DNA of 32,936 nucleotides from positions 1 to 32,936 of the forward strand of contig QZKD01000010.1 of the NCBI GenBank assembly GCA_003605085.1, given 5' to 3'. Below are positions 1-7,309 of this stretch, in pieces. This DNA comes from Acholeplasma sp. (GTDB lineage Bacteria; Bacillota_I; Bacilli_A; Acholeplasmatales; Acholeplasmataceae). Every line of letters starts with the position of its first letter. The stretch's first letter is position 1. The notes beneath the pieces are model-generated. The model was not told the origin of the DNA, made no database searches, and was given only the letters and a program-made list of their open reading frames with translations. The translations under genes were made by a program, and so were the position numbers.

Positions 1-5
1 CTTTC

Positions 6-1145
6 ATGCATACTGACTTAATCAAGATACTTATAGGTGTTAGAAGATCAGGAAAATCTACGTTACTTAAACAAATTATTGATGAGTTGAAGACTACACA
101 TATACACGAAAACCAAATTATTTATTTGAACTTTGAAGACTATGAGATTAGAAAATATAAGGATGAGAGCTTATTATACGACTATTTGGTGAGTAGATTA
201 GCTAAAAATAAGAAAACGTATATTTTTTTAGATGAAGTGCAAGAAGTTAATCACTTTGAAAAAGTTGTTAACTCTCTTAATGCGACAAAAAATGTTGATA
301 TTTATCTTACTGGATCAAATTCTAAAATGTTATCAGGAGAATATGCAACACTACTAACCGGTAGATATAAAAGTTTTAATATCTTTCCGTTTTCTTTTAA
401 AGAGATGAAGGCATATCATGATGATTTAAATGATAAAAGTTTGTTTAATCTATATATAGCATATGGGGGATTTCCCGTCATTCAAATGTTTAATCAAGCA
501 GATCAAAAGTTAGCTATTTTGAGGGATCTCTACGATTCTGTCGTGATTAGAGATATTGTTCAACGACACAACTTAAATAACGTTGATACTTTAGATAAAT
601 ACATGAGTTATTTACTCAACACGATTTCTTCACAGTTTAGTGCCCAAAATATCATGAACTACTTCAAGAACGAGGGTAGATCAATCAGCAAAGAGACTTT
701 ATATAATTACATTGATTATGCAAAAAACGTGTTATTGATATATTCTGCAAAAAGATTCGACATGAAAGGCAAGAAACTCTTAACAACGAATGAGAAATAC
801 TTTGTTAATGATCAAGGATTTAGAGCGACAAAATTTGATAATGTAAAAGATATTGAAAAAATACTTGAGAATATTGTTTATTTTGAATTGCTAAGAAAAA
901 ATTATGATGTTACTGTTGGCAACATTGACGATAAAGAAATAGATTTTATAGCAACTAAAAATGGTGCTATTGAGTATTATCAAGTTACATATATAATGAG
1001 TACACCAAAAACGAGAGATAGAGAGTTTGGTTCATTGCTGCAAATTAGAGATCAATTTCCTAAATATGTATTATCGTTAGATGATTTTGATTTCTCACAA
1101 CAAGGTGTTATACATAAAAATTTGATTGATTTTTTACTTGAATAA
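6..1145 (+). CDS. AAA-type ATPase, DUF4143 family (5' partial)
   Basis: This is a P-loop ATPase of the family with an N-terminal AAA-type domain and a C-terminal DUF4143 region; the cellular role of these proteins is not established. The Walker A motif GVRRSGKST lies only about 11 residues from the first ATG. A Walker B-like YIFLDEVQEV follows near residue 75, and a sensor-like LTGSNSKML near residue 103. The C-terminal half (YFELLRKNYDVTVGNIDDKEIDFIATKNG) resembles the restriction-endonuclease-like fold with an E/D-x-D core typical of DUF4143 proteins. Family members usually have 15-25 residues before Walker A, and the frame stays open to the left edge, so the true start is probably outside the window. 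It ends at a TAA, and no partner gene is visible. Family assignment is secure, function is not. Confidence 0.85.
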   Translation: MHTDLIKILIGVRRSGKSTLLKQIIDELKTTHIHENQIIYLNFEDYEIRKYKDESLLYDYLVSRLAKNKKTYIFLDEVQEVNHFEKVVNSLNATKNVDIYLTGSNSKMLSGEYATLLTGRYKSFNIFPFSFKEMKAYHDDLNDKSLFNLYIAYGGFPVIQMFNQADQKLAILRDLYDSVVIRDIVQRHNLNNVDTLDKYMSYLLNTISSQFSAQNIMNYFKNEGRSISKETLYNYIDYAKNVLLIYSAKRFDMKGKKLLTTNEKYFVNDQGFRATKFDNVKDIEKILENIVYFELLRKNYDVTVGNIDDKEIDFIATKNGAIEYYQVTYIMSTPKTRDREFGSLLQIRDQFPKYVLSLDDFDFSQQGVIHKNLIDFLLE

Positions 1146-1193
1146 CGCATAAATAACGGTCTCGAAATATATACAGGGAATAAAGATGTCCAT

Positions 1194-1209
1194 ATCAGTC
1201 TAGACTGAT
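1194..1209. repeat. 16-bp perfect palindrome
   Basis: ATCAGTCTAGACTGAT reads identically on both strands. It lies about 50 bp after the ATPase stop codon. With no loop it is more like a protein-binding dyad than an RNA hairpin, but no flanking promoter elements could be identified. Confidence 0.6.
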
Positions 1210-1271
1210 TGACACCGAAAAAAACGTGAACCCCTATGGGTCACCAATAAAAATATAAAACGCTCTTCTCA

Positions 1272-1360
1272 TGATATGATCCCCTTAAAGTAGACACTGC
1301 AAATAATTAATTGTAGATGTTTATAGAAAGGGGACTTTTTCTTTTATGGGAAGAAATCAT
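1272..1360 (+). mobile_element. IS-like left-end remnant, copy A
   Basis: This stretch starts with TGATATGATCCCCTTAAAG and is closely similar for about 85 bp to the segment at 17758-17847. Both copies carry CCCCTTAAAGTAGACACT, then GTAGATGTT, then AGAAAGGGG followed by a T-rich tract. Copy A ends with ATGGGAAGAAATCAT, which looks like the first codons of a lost transposase (M-G-R-N-H). CCCCTT and AAGGGG can pair ahead of the T tract, giving a terminator-like hairpin, as some IS ends have to block incoming transcription. A 10-nt inverted match to the end, AGTGTCTACT, occurs at 1379-1388. From memory the sequence resembles ends of IS3-family elements; the family is an inference. No transposase gene remains. 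Confidence 0.6.
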
Positions 1361-1615
1361 AGTATATAAAATTGATCTAGTGTCTACTAAACTCTACTAG
1401 TACCACAGGACTAAAACATAGTTTTTGTGGAGCAATCAGGTATACGGAGGAAAAGTCATCTAAATTAATCAATGATAGACATCTACAGACTTTAAAAACG
1501 TCACATAACTAGCCTTCAAAAAGAAACTTAACTCACATTATATGCAACTCAGTGAGGTTTTACATGTGTATCGATAAAACATAATGTATGATGTTATGTG
1601 AAAGGTGTGTTAACA

Positions 1616-2599
1616 ATGAAAAAAGTGCTTCTTTTACCTATATTAGGAATTCTAATAATTCTTACAGCATGTGGAAATACAAATAGTATATTTAGTCAAT
1701 CCATTCAAGATACAAGTTATGAAATCGAAACATATGTCTATAAGCAATCCTATGGAGAAAATATTGAATTAGATATTGTGTATCCTTTTGAATCAACGTA
1801 TGATAAGTATCCGGTGGTAGTTTATATTCATGGTGGAGCATACAAGGGTGGAGATAAAAGTTTTGGATTTGAAAAAGGATTTTTTTGGTACCTCAATCAA
1901 ATGTTTTTAGAAGCTGGATATGCAGTTGTAAGTGTGAATTACACACTCGCTGATCAAGACAAGGGAACAACCATGGAGGATTGTTTCATCGATGCAAAAG
2001 ATGCAATTCGATGGCTTCATAAAAATTCATCCGATTTAGGAATTGATGCAGCAAATATTGGGCTTTTTGGCAGCAGTGCAGGTGGGGGAATTGTCACGAT
2101 GTTAGGGTATACAGAAAACGATGATTTTATCGGGGATCCAGAACTTAGTCTATACAATAGCGATGTTTCATTTGTCATCAATATGTACGGTGGTGACACT
2201 CGAGACTATTTATCCCTATTAGAGGGGTACTCAACAATCAACGAAGTTCCCAATGATTTACTCGATGAAATGTATCAAGAAGGCTATAAAATCGGCATAA
2301 CAGAAGACGATAGTTTACTTGAAATCATCGAAAGAATGAATAAGTTTAATTCATTAACCTATCTGGATGGAAATGATACACCGACGATAACATTTCATGG
2401 CACAGAAGATACGACGGTCAACATACAAAGTTCAGTTATGTTGCACGAAAAACTTGACATGCTAAATATAGTCAATCAGTTTTATAGGATTGAAGGTATG
2501 GGGCATAGTTTTGTATCCAAAGCTTTAACGGATAGCGAACGAATTGAATATGCAAAGTTTGCCTTTAATTTTGCAGCTGGATATTATGTGGGTAAATAA
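1616..2599 (+). CDS. Lipoprotein alpha/beta hydrolase (esterase-like)
   Basis: This is a predicted membrane-anchored esterase or carboxylesterase of the alpha/beta hydrolase fold (Abhydrolase_3/BD-FAE-like), 327 residues. The N-terminus is a lipoprotein signal: MKK, a hydrophobic core and the lipobox LTAC with Cys19, so it should sit on the outer face of the cytoplasmic membrane. The oxyanion-hole HGGAY is at 72-76, the nucleophile elbow GSSAGG has Ser154, and the likely acid and base are Asp265 (HGTEDTTV) and His297 (GMGHSF). The frame also opens at a GTG at 1598, but AAAGGTG at 1601-1607 is correctly spaced for ATG 1616, and only that start gives a normal signal peptide. The gene appears monocistronic with a terminator downstream. 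Substrate is unknown; family members often deacylate acylated sugars or small esters. Confidence 0.85.
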   Translation: MKKVLLLPILGILIILTACGNTNSIFSQSIQDTSYEIETYVYKQSYGENIELDIVYPFESTYDKYPVVVYIHGGAYKGGDKSFGFEKGFFWYLNQMFLEAGYAVVSVNYTLADQDKGTTMEDCFIDAKDAIRWLHKNSSDLGIDAANIGLFGSSAGGGIVTMLGYTENDDFIGDPELSLYNSDVSFVINMYGGDTRDYLSLLEGYSTINEVPNDLLDEMYQEGYKIGITEDDSLLEIIERMNKFNSLTYLDGNDTPTITFHGTEDTTVNIQSSVMLHEKLDMLNIVNQFYRIEGMGHSFVSKALTDSERIEYAKFAFNFAAGYYVGK

Positions 2600-3195
2600 A
2601 AAGTTACTTTTTTAACTCCTATAGATTTTCTTTTTGTAGGGACCGAAAATAAATCCTTGAAATTAGTTTTTTTAAATCAATGAAGTTTTTGAACATTTAA
2701 CCTACACAAATACCACACAATTTAATTAAAAAAACACAAAGATCATCAAAAATACCAGTACAGGTAACTAGTATTAGTATGAAACGCTCTTCTCACCCGT
2801 GAGAAGGGCTTTTTTTCTTGATATCTATACATAGTATGGATTTTAATTTTTACCATATAATCAGTAAAAGTTATACGTGAGACCAATTTAAAGTAGTAGA
2901 CAAATATAAAAATTCATGTCTGTATAAGCATAATTATATTAATTAAAGGAAGTCCATACTTAGTTTTCAATTTAGAACAAAATAGTTTATTTATGTCGAT
3001 ATTAGTTTTGATGCTTTTGTTAACACATGAATATTCGTAATACAATAAAAAGAAACCGTGATAGAATTAGACTATCAAAGGCGATTTAACTCTCTGATTT
3101 ACATATAAAATCTTGATCACTAAAATTAAGTTACTTGATACTAATATGTTTAGATATTGTAAAACATTGATGATTAACTATGGAGGATATAGAAA
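2600..3195. other. Intergenic region, AT-rich
   Basis: This 596-bp gap holds a strong terminator (2786-2817) and otherwise AT-rich sequence with no ORF that has a ribosome binding site. I looked for a cyclic-di-GMP riboswitch ahead of the HD-GYP gene and saw none of its conserved core. Confidence 0.5.
2786..2817 (+). terminator. Rho-independent terminator
   Basis: GCTCTTCTCA pairs with TGAGAAGGGC (10 bp, one G-U pair) around a CCCG loop and is followed by a run of eight T. It lies about 190 bp after the lipoprotein gene. Nearly the same hairpin occurs at 10054-10083, and its left arm alone at 1262-1271. Confidence 0.85.
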
Positions 3196-5349
3196 ATGAA
3201 CGTATCCACTAAAGAAAAAAACAGAAAAAGTGTCGATTGTGTGAATAAATCATTTGACGAATGTCTAGATGATTTTGCAGTCTTTGCTGAAATGATTCAT
3301 GAATCCATTTATTTCATCAATATGGATGGACACATTTTATATGCAAACTCCGCTGCAAGGAATTTATATGGGTATTCCATTGATGAATTTTTAACCATGA
3401 GTGTATTTGATCTTCGACGTGAAATCAATAGGGAATCCATTAAACAACAAATGAAGGTCGCATCCATGGAGGGCATTTTAATAGAGACGAAGCATTACAA
3501 AAAAGATAACTCGGTTATCGACGTACTCGTGAGTTCAAAGGGAACCACTTTCGGACATGAAAAAGTACTTATCAGTATTGTGCGTGATATCACAGAAAGA
3601 AAAAGAACACAATCTTTATTGAAAGAAAGCGAATCCAAGTTTAAAGCAGCTTTCATGACTGCACCTGATGCTTTTTTCTGGGCAACACTGCCCGAAGGCA
3701 AAATATTAGAAGTGAACGATAATTTTGAATCCGTCTTTGGCTATACTCGAGAAGAAGCCTTAGGTAAGACATCATCAGAATTAGGTTTATATGCAAACAT
3801 CGATGATCGAAAGAAAATGGTTGAAGAACTCCAGAATAATGGGTTCGTCAAGGAATTAGAATTACAGGGTAGAAAAAAGAATGGAGTTCTGTTTTCAGTC
3901 TCACTTTCAATTAGAAAAATCGAAATAGATCATCATGTTTTTACCATGGGTGTTGTTAAAGATATTTCTGATAGAATAAATGCAGAAACCGAACTTCGTA
4001 ATAGGGAAATCAAATACCATACACTCTTTGAAACTGAGGAAGATTGTATTTTGCTTTTCACTGAAGGTCATTGGGTAGATTGTAACAAAAAAGCATTGGA
4101 GCTATTTGGTTGCACTCGCGATCAGATTATAGGTGAACATCCAATAACTTTTTCACCCCCAAAACAACCCGATGGTCGTTTATCTGATGAAGAAGCAATC
4201 AAATTAATTAATCTGGCGTATGCAGGTGAACCCCAACTGTTCAAGTGGGAACATTGTCGAGCAGACGGTACCCCTTTTGCTGCTGAAGTTAGTTTAAAGC
4301 GACTTGATTTAAGTGGAAAGCCATATATTCAAGCCATTATACGTGATTTATCTGATTTGAAGAATACACAAGATGCACTAGCTTATAGTCAAGAGTTATT
4401 TGCTAAAATCGTTGAGAGCACTTCCGATATGATATGGTCAGTTGACTCAAAGAATTTTGGTCTTCTGACATTCAACAAAGCTTTATCAGAATATTTCCTT
4501 CAGTCGAATATTCAACTTAAGTTAAATATGAGACCCGAAGATATGCATCCAGGATTAGACTTTAAAGAACAATGGCACACATTCTATCAACAAGCACTGC
4601 TAAATGGACCTTATAGTACTGAGTATTCGAGATATGATGGAAAAGCTCAAATGATATTGACTTTTGGATTATTAAAGAATAGAAATGGAGATATCTACGG
4701 CATTTCTGTTTTTGGTAAAGACATAACCCAGAGAGTTTTACTTCAGGAAGAATTGAAAAAAAGCAGAGATGAAATTAAACTAAAATTGGAACAAACCGTA
4801 AATTTGATCGCCAAAATGGGAGAAATCAGAGATCCCTATACTGCAGGGCATCAATCTAGAGTAACACAATTAGCTTGTGCCATCGCTGAGGAATTGAAAC
4901 TATCAAAAGAAAAAATAGAATTGATCAAATATGGGTCAACAATACATGATATCGGGAAATTTTTTATACCTACAGATATCTTAAACAAACCAGGGAAATT
5001 GAATGATATGGAGTTTGAACTGATCAAAACACATCCATTAGAAGGTTATAGTATTATTTCTGGCATTGGGTTTGCTCCAGAAATTCTTGACATGGTCTTA
5101 CATCATCATGAAAGACTCGATGGAACGGGCTATCCTGAGGGTATCTCTGGTGATAAAATCACTATTGAATCGAGAATTTTAGCAGTGGCAGATGTTATTG
5201 AAGCCATGAATTCGCATAGACCTTATCGACCTGCTTTGGGTATAGATGAAGCATTAGCAGAAGTCCATAGATTTAAGGATATAAAGTATGATGCTGAAGT
5301 TGTTGAGGCTAGCTTTAGACTTTTTAAAGAGAAAAATTTCACGTTTTAA
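3196..5349 (+). CDS. PAS(x4)-HD-GYP cyclic-di-GMP phosphodiesterase
   Basis: This is a soluble signal-transduction protein of 717 residues with four PAS sensor domains (roughly 25-135, 140-265, 270-390 and 395-515), a short charged helix, and a C-terminal HD-GYP phosphodiesterase domain (about 545-715). Typical PAS ends (VRDITER, VKDISDR, IRDLSD, FGKDITQR) mark the boundaries. The HD-GYP domain carries the expected ligands: AGH with His552, HDIGK with His584-Asp585, and HHHERLDGTGYP at 636-647, so it is probably active in hydrolysing cyclic-di-GMP. There is no membrane segment. The start is supported by GGAGG at 3182-3186. The next gene begins about 40 bp downstream and has a closely related HD-GYP domain, pointing to a tandem duplication and likely co-transcription. 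The ligands of the PAS domains are unknown. Confidence 0.92.
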   Translation: MNVSTKEKNRKSVDCVNKSFDECLDDFAVFAEMIHESIYFINMDGHILYANSAARNLYGYSIDEFLTMSVFDLRREINRESIKQQMKVASMEGILIETKHYKKDNSVIDVLVSSKGTTFGHEKVLISIVRDITERKRTQSLLKESESKFKAAFMTAPDAFFWATLPEGKILEVNDNFESVFGYTREEALGKTSSELGLYANIDDRKKMVEELQNNGFVKELELQGRKKNGVLFSVSLSIRKIEIDHHVFTMGVVKDISDRINAETELRNREIKYHTLFETEEDCILLFTEGHWVDCNKKALELFGCTRDQIIGEHPITFSPPKQPDGRLSDEEAIKLINLAYAGEPQLFKWEHCRADGTPFAAEVSLKRLDLSGKPYIQAIIRDLSDLKNTQDALAYSQELFAKIVESTSDMIWSVDSKNFGLLTFNKALSEYFLQSNIQLKLNMRPEDMHPGLDFKEQWHTFYQQALLNGPYSTEYSRYDGKAQMILTFGLLKNRNGDIYGISVFGKDITQRVLLQEELKKSRDEIKLKLEQTVNLIAKMGEIRDPYTAGHQSRVTQLACAIAEELKLSKEKIELIKYGSTIHDIGKFFIPTDILNKPGKLNDMEFELIKTHPLEGYSIISGIGFAPEILDMVLHHHERLDGTGYPEGISGDKITIESRILAVADVIEAMNSHRPYRPALGIDEALAEVHRFKDIKYDAEVVEASFRLFKEKNFTF

Positions 5350-5390
5350 AGATATTCAAAGAATCCTTAAGTCGAAAAGAGGTGGTTTTA

Positions 5391-6653
5391 ATGCTAGACA
5401 TGAGAACATTGATGATCACATTTGTTGGTAATGCTTTGATTAATACCATCGTGATGTTCGTCTATTGGCGGCAAAATAAAAAGTATGTCAAAGGGATTGG
5501 TTACTGGGCTACAGCCTTATTGTTACAAACTTTTGGATTTTTATTGATAGGCATTCGTGGAATATTACCCGATTTTATCACCATTGTTTTATCAAATGTC
5601 TGTATAGTATTTGGGATTTTCCTCATGCATCTCGGATTTAAAGTCTTTGTAGAACATAAATCAACGAATATCTACAATTATTCATTGATTATTCTCTATG
5701 GTGTGCTTCAATACTATTTTACTTTTATAGAAGAATCTACATCGATTCGAATTATTTTAATTTCTGTTTTTGTTTCACTTATATTTTTACAGTCAGCCCT
5801 ATTATTATTAAGTCCAAAAGTGATTGAAAGACGTATATTTACGAAACTTCTAGGTTTCATGAGTTGCGTATATATCTCGATACAAATATATCGAATAATC
5901 ATAGAAATTATAACGCCAACTACCGATTATTTTAGTGCTGGTCTAGCAGCAACAGTTGCTCAACTGTTGAATCAATTTATGACTATTTTCATTGTCTTTG
6001 CGTTCATCATCACAATTAATCGTGTTAATTTGCATGATTTAATTGAAAATGAAAAATTGAAATTACAAAGAGATAATATGAAGTTAAGGCTTAATCAAAC
6101 CATCAACGCAATGGCTAAGATTGTCGAACTGAGAGATCCTTATACTGCAGGTCATCATCAAAAAGCGGCAAAATTGGCATCTGCGATAGCAACTGAATTG
6201 GGATTACCCAACGAAAAAATAGAACTCATAGATTTAGGTGCAAGAATATATGATGTCGGGAAAATTTTCATTCCTACAGATATTTTAAATAAGCCAGCAC
6301 AATTATCTCGAATTGAATTCAATATTGTTAAAATGCATACAGTGGAAGGATTTAAGTTGCTTAGTGATGCGGAATTTCCAAATATCATAGGGGATATGGC
6401 ACACCATCATCATGAAAGACTTGATGGTTCGGGTTATCCCGATGGTATCTCTGGCGAGGAAATTACGATCGAATCTCGAATACTAGCAGTCACTGATGTA
6501 GTTGTAGCTATGAACTCACACCGTACCTATAGATCAGCTTTTAATATAGATCAAATTTTAGAAGAGATTAACAAAGATCGCGATATAAAATTTGATGCCC
6601 AAGTGATTGATGCTTGTTTGAGATTATTTAGGGACAAAGGTTTTAAATTGTAA
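5391..6653 (+). CDS. Seven-helix membrane protein with degenerate HD-GYP domain
   Basis: The N-terminal ~220 residues contain about seven hydrophobic helices and look like a membrane sensor module; the C-terminal ~190 residues are an HD-GYP domain closely related to that of the preceding gene. The HD-GYP domain keeps AGHH (His255), HHHHERLDGSGYP (338-350) and the Asp of the HD dyad, but the dyad histidine is replaced: GARIYDVGK has Tyr287-Asp288 where HDxGK is expected. The downstream DVxEAM motif is also altered to DVVVAM. Loss of a metal-ligand histidine suggests weak or absent phosphodiesterase activity and possibly a binding or regulatory role; this is inference. A GTG at 5382 is in frame, but AGAGGTGG at 5378-5385 is best spaced for ATG 5391. 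It lies 41 bp after the previous gene and is probably in the same operon. Confidence 0.88.
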   Translation: MLDMRTLMITFVGNALINTIVMFVYWRQNKKYVKGIGYWATALLLQTFGFLLIGIRGILPDFITIVLSNVCIVFGIFLMHLGFKVFVEHKSTNIYNYSLIILYGVLQYYFTFIEESTSIRIILISVFVSLIFLQSALLLLSPKVIERRIFTKLLGFMSCVYISIQIYRIIIEIITPTTDYFSAGLAATVAQLLNQFMTIFIVFAFIITINRVNLHDLIENEKLKLQRDNMKLRLNQTINAMAKIVELRDPYTAGHHQKAAKLASAIATELGLPNEKIELIDLGARIYDVGKIFIPTDILNKPAQLSRIEFNIVKMHTVEGFKLLSDAEFPNIIGDMAHHHHERLDGSGYPDGISGEEITIESRILAVTDVVVAMNSHRTYRSAFNIDQILEEINKDRDIKFDAQVIDACLRLFRDKGFKL

Positions 6654-7309
6654 AAACACATACTATTTATAAGGAAACTCCGTTCCCCTGTGTATGATTA
6701 TTTCGGTTTTAATATGTCAATGAAACGATAGTAATAATCAGCATGACCCAAATTACTTTTGAAATAAGCACTCCTATCCAGATATTGCCCAAGTTACTCG
6801 GGAAAAATTGTGAAACCCTACTGTCACCATCATATTTAGTGCCTTCATTTCACATTGAAATGAGGGCTTTTTATCTTCTTAAGCTATTGTTAGCAGAGGT
6901 TCAAAAACAAGGACACAAAGTTTGAAACAAAATATTTATAAAATCAAAAATACTAATTTGAAATAAAACTTAAAACGCATACTGATAGAAGGTTGAGACG
7001 CTTATCAAAATAAAGGTGCTACATATAGTGAATATAGTCAAACTAAGTAAAAGATTAAGAGAAGATCTAGCAAGATTTACTTGGAAATTGAATTCCATAA
7101 TGGTGAAGAATTACGAACTTATCATACATAGAACAAGTAAATTTAATTTTCTAAATAGAAAAGCGAGTAAAAAAAATACCTCCCTATCCTTTATTTTGTA
7201 GTATAATTAGGGCAATTAAGAACATTTCTATGAGCAGATTTCAACACATATAAAGATTTGTGGCTTTCTTTACTTAACCTAATAACAAAACTAAATGGGG
7301 TGCTGGAAA
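6654..7309. other. Intergenic region with one terminator
   Basis: This 656-bp gap contains a terminator at 6841-6872. A possible -10 box TATAAT at 7202-7207, about 100 bp ahead of the next gene, has no good -35. Two 60-residue open frames (6743-6925 and 7016-7201) lack a ribosome binding site and any recognisable motif, and I do not call them genes. Confidence 0.5.
6841..6872 (+). terminator. Rho-independent terminator
   Basis: GCCTTCATTTCA pairs with TGAAATGAGGGC over 12 bp (one G-U pair) around a three-base loop, followed by TTTTTA. It probably ends the HD-GYP operon, although it lies about 190 bp past the stop codon. Confidence 0.85.

Larger units (their letters stand above)
1146..1615. 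other. Intergenic region with palindrome and IS-like remnant
   Basis: No convincing coding sequence lies between the ATPase and the lipoprotein gene. From left to right it holds a 16-bp perfect palindrome (1194-1209), a weak hairpin (1226-1244), an orphan left arm of a terminator (1262-1271), an IS-like end fragment (1272-1360) and a short match to its inverted terminal sequence (1379-1388). The rest is AT-rich with no recognisable signal. Confidence 0.6.

Noticed and set aside
2818-3195. Possible cyclic-di-GMP riboswitch ahead of the HD-GYP genes
   Set aside because: None of the conserved core bases or the paired helices of the known classes could be found.
6743-6925. 60-residue open frame in the gap after the HD-GYP genes
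   Set aside because: It has no ribosome binding site or recognisable motif, and it contains the terminator at 6841-6872.
7016-7201. 61-residue open frame ahead of the PocR-GGDEF gene
   Set aside because: No ribosome binding site, no recognisable domain, and an AT-rich lysine/isoleucine-rich composition typical of chance frames.
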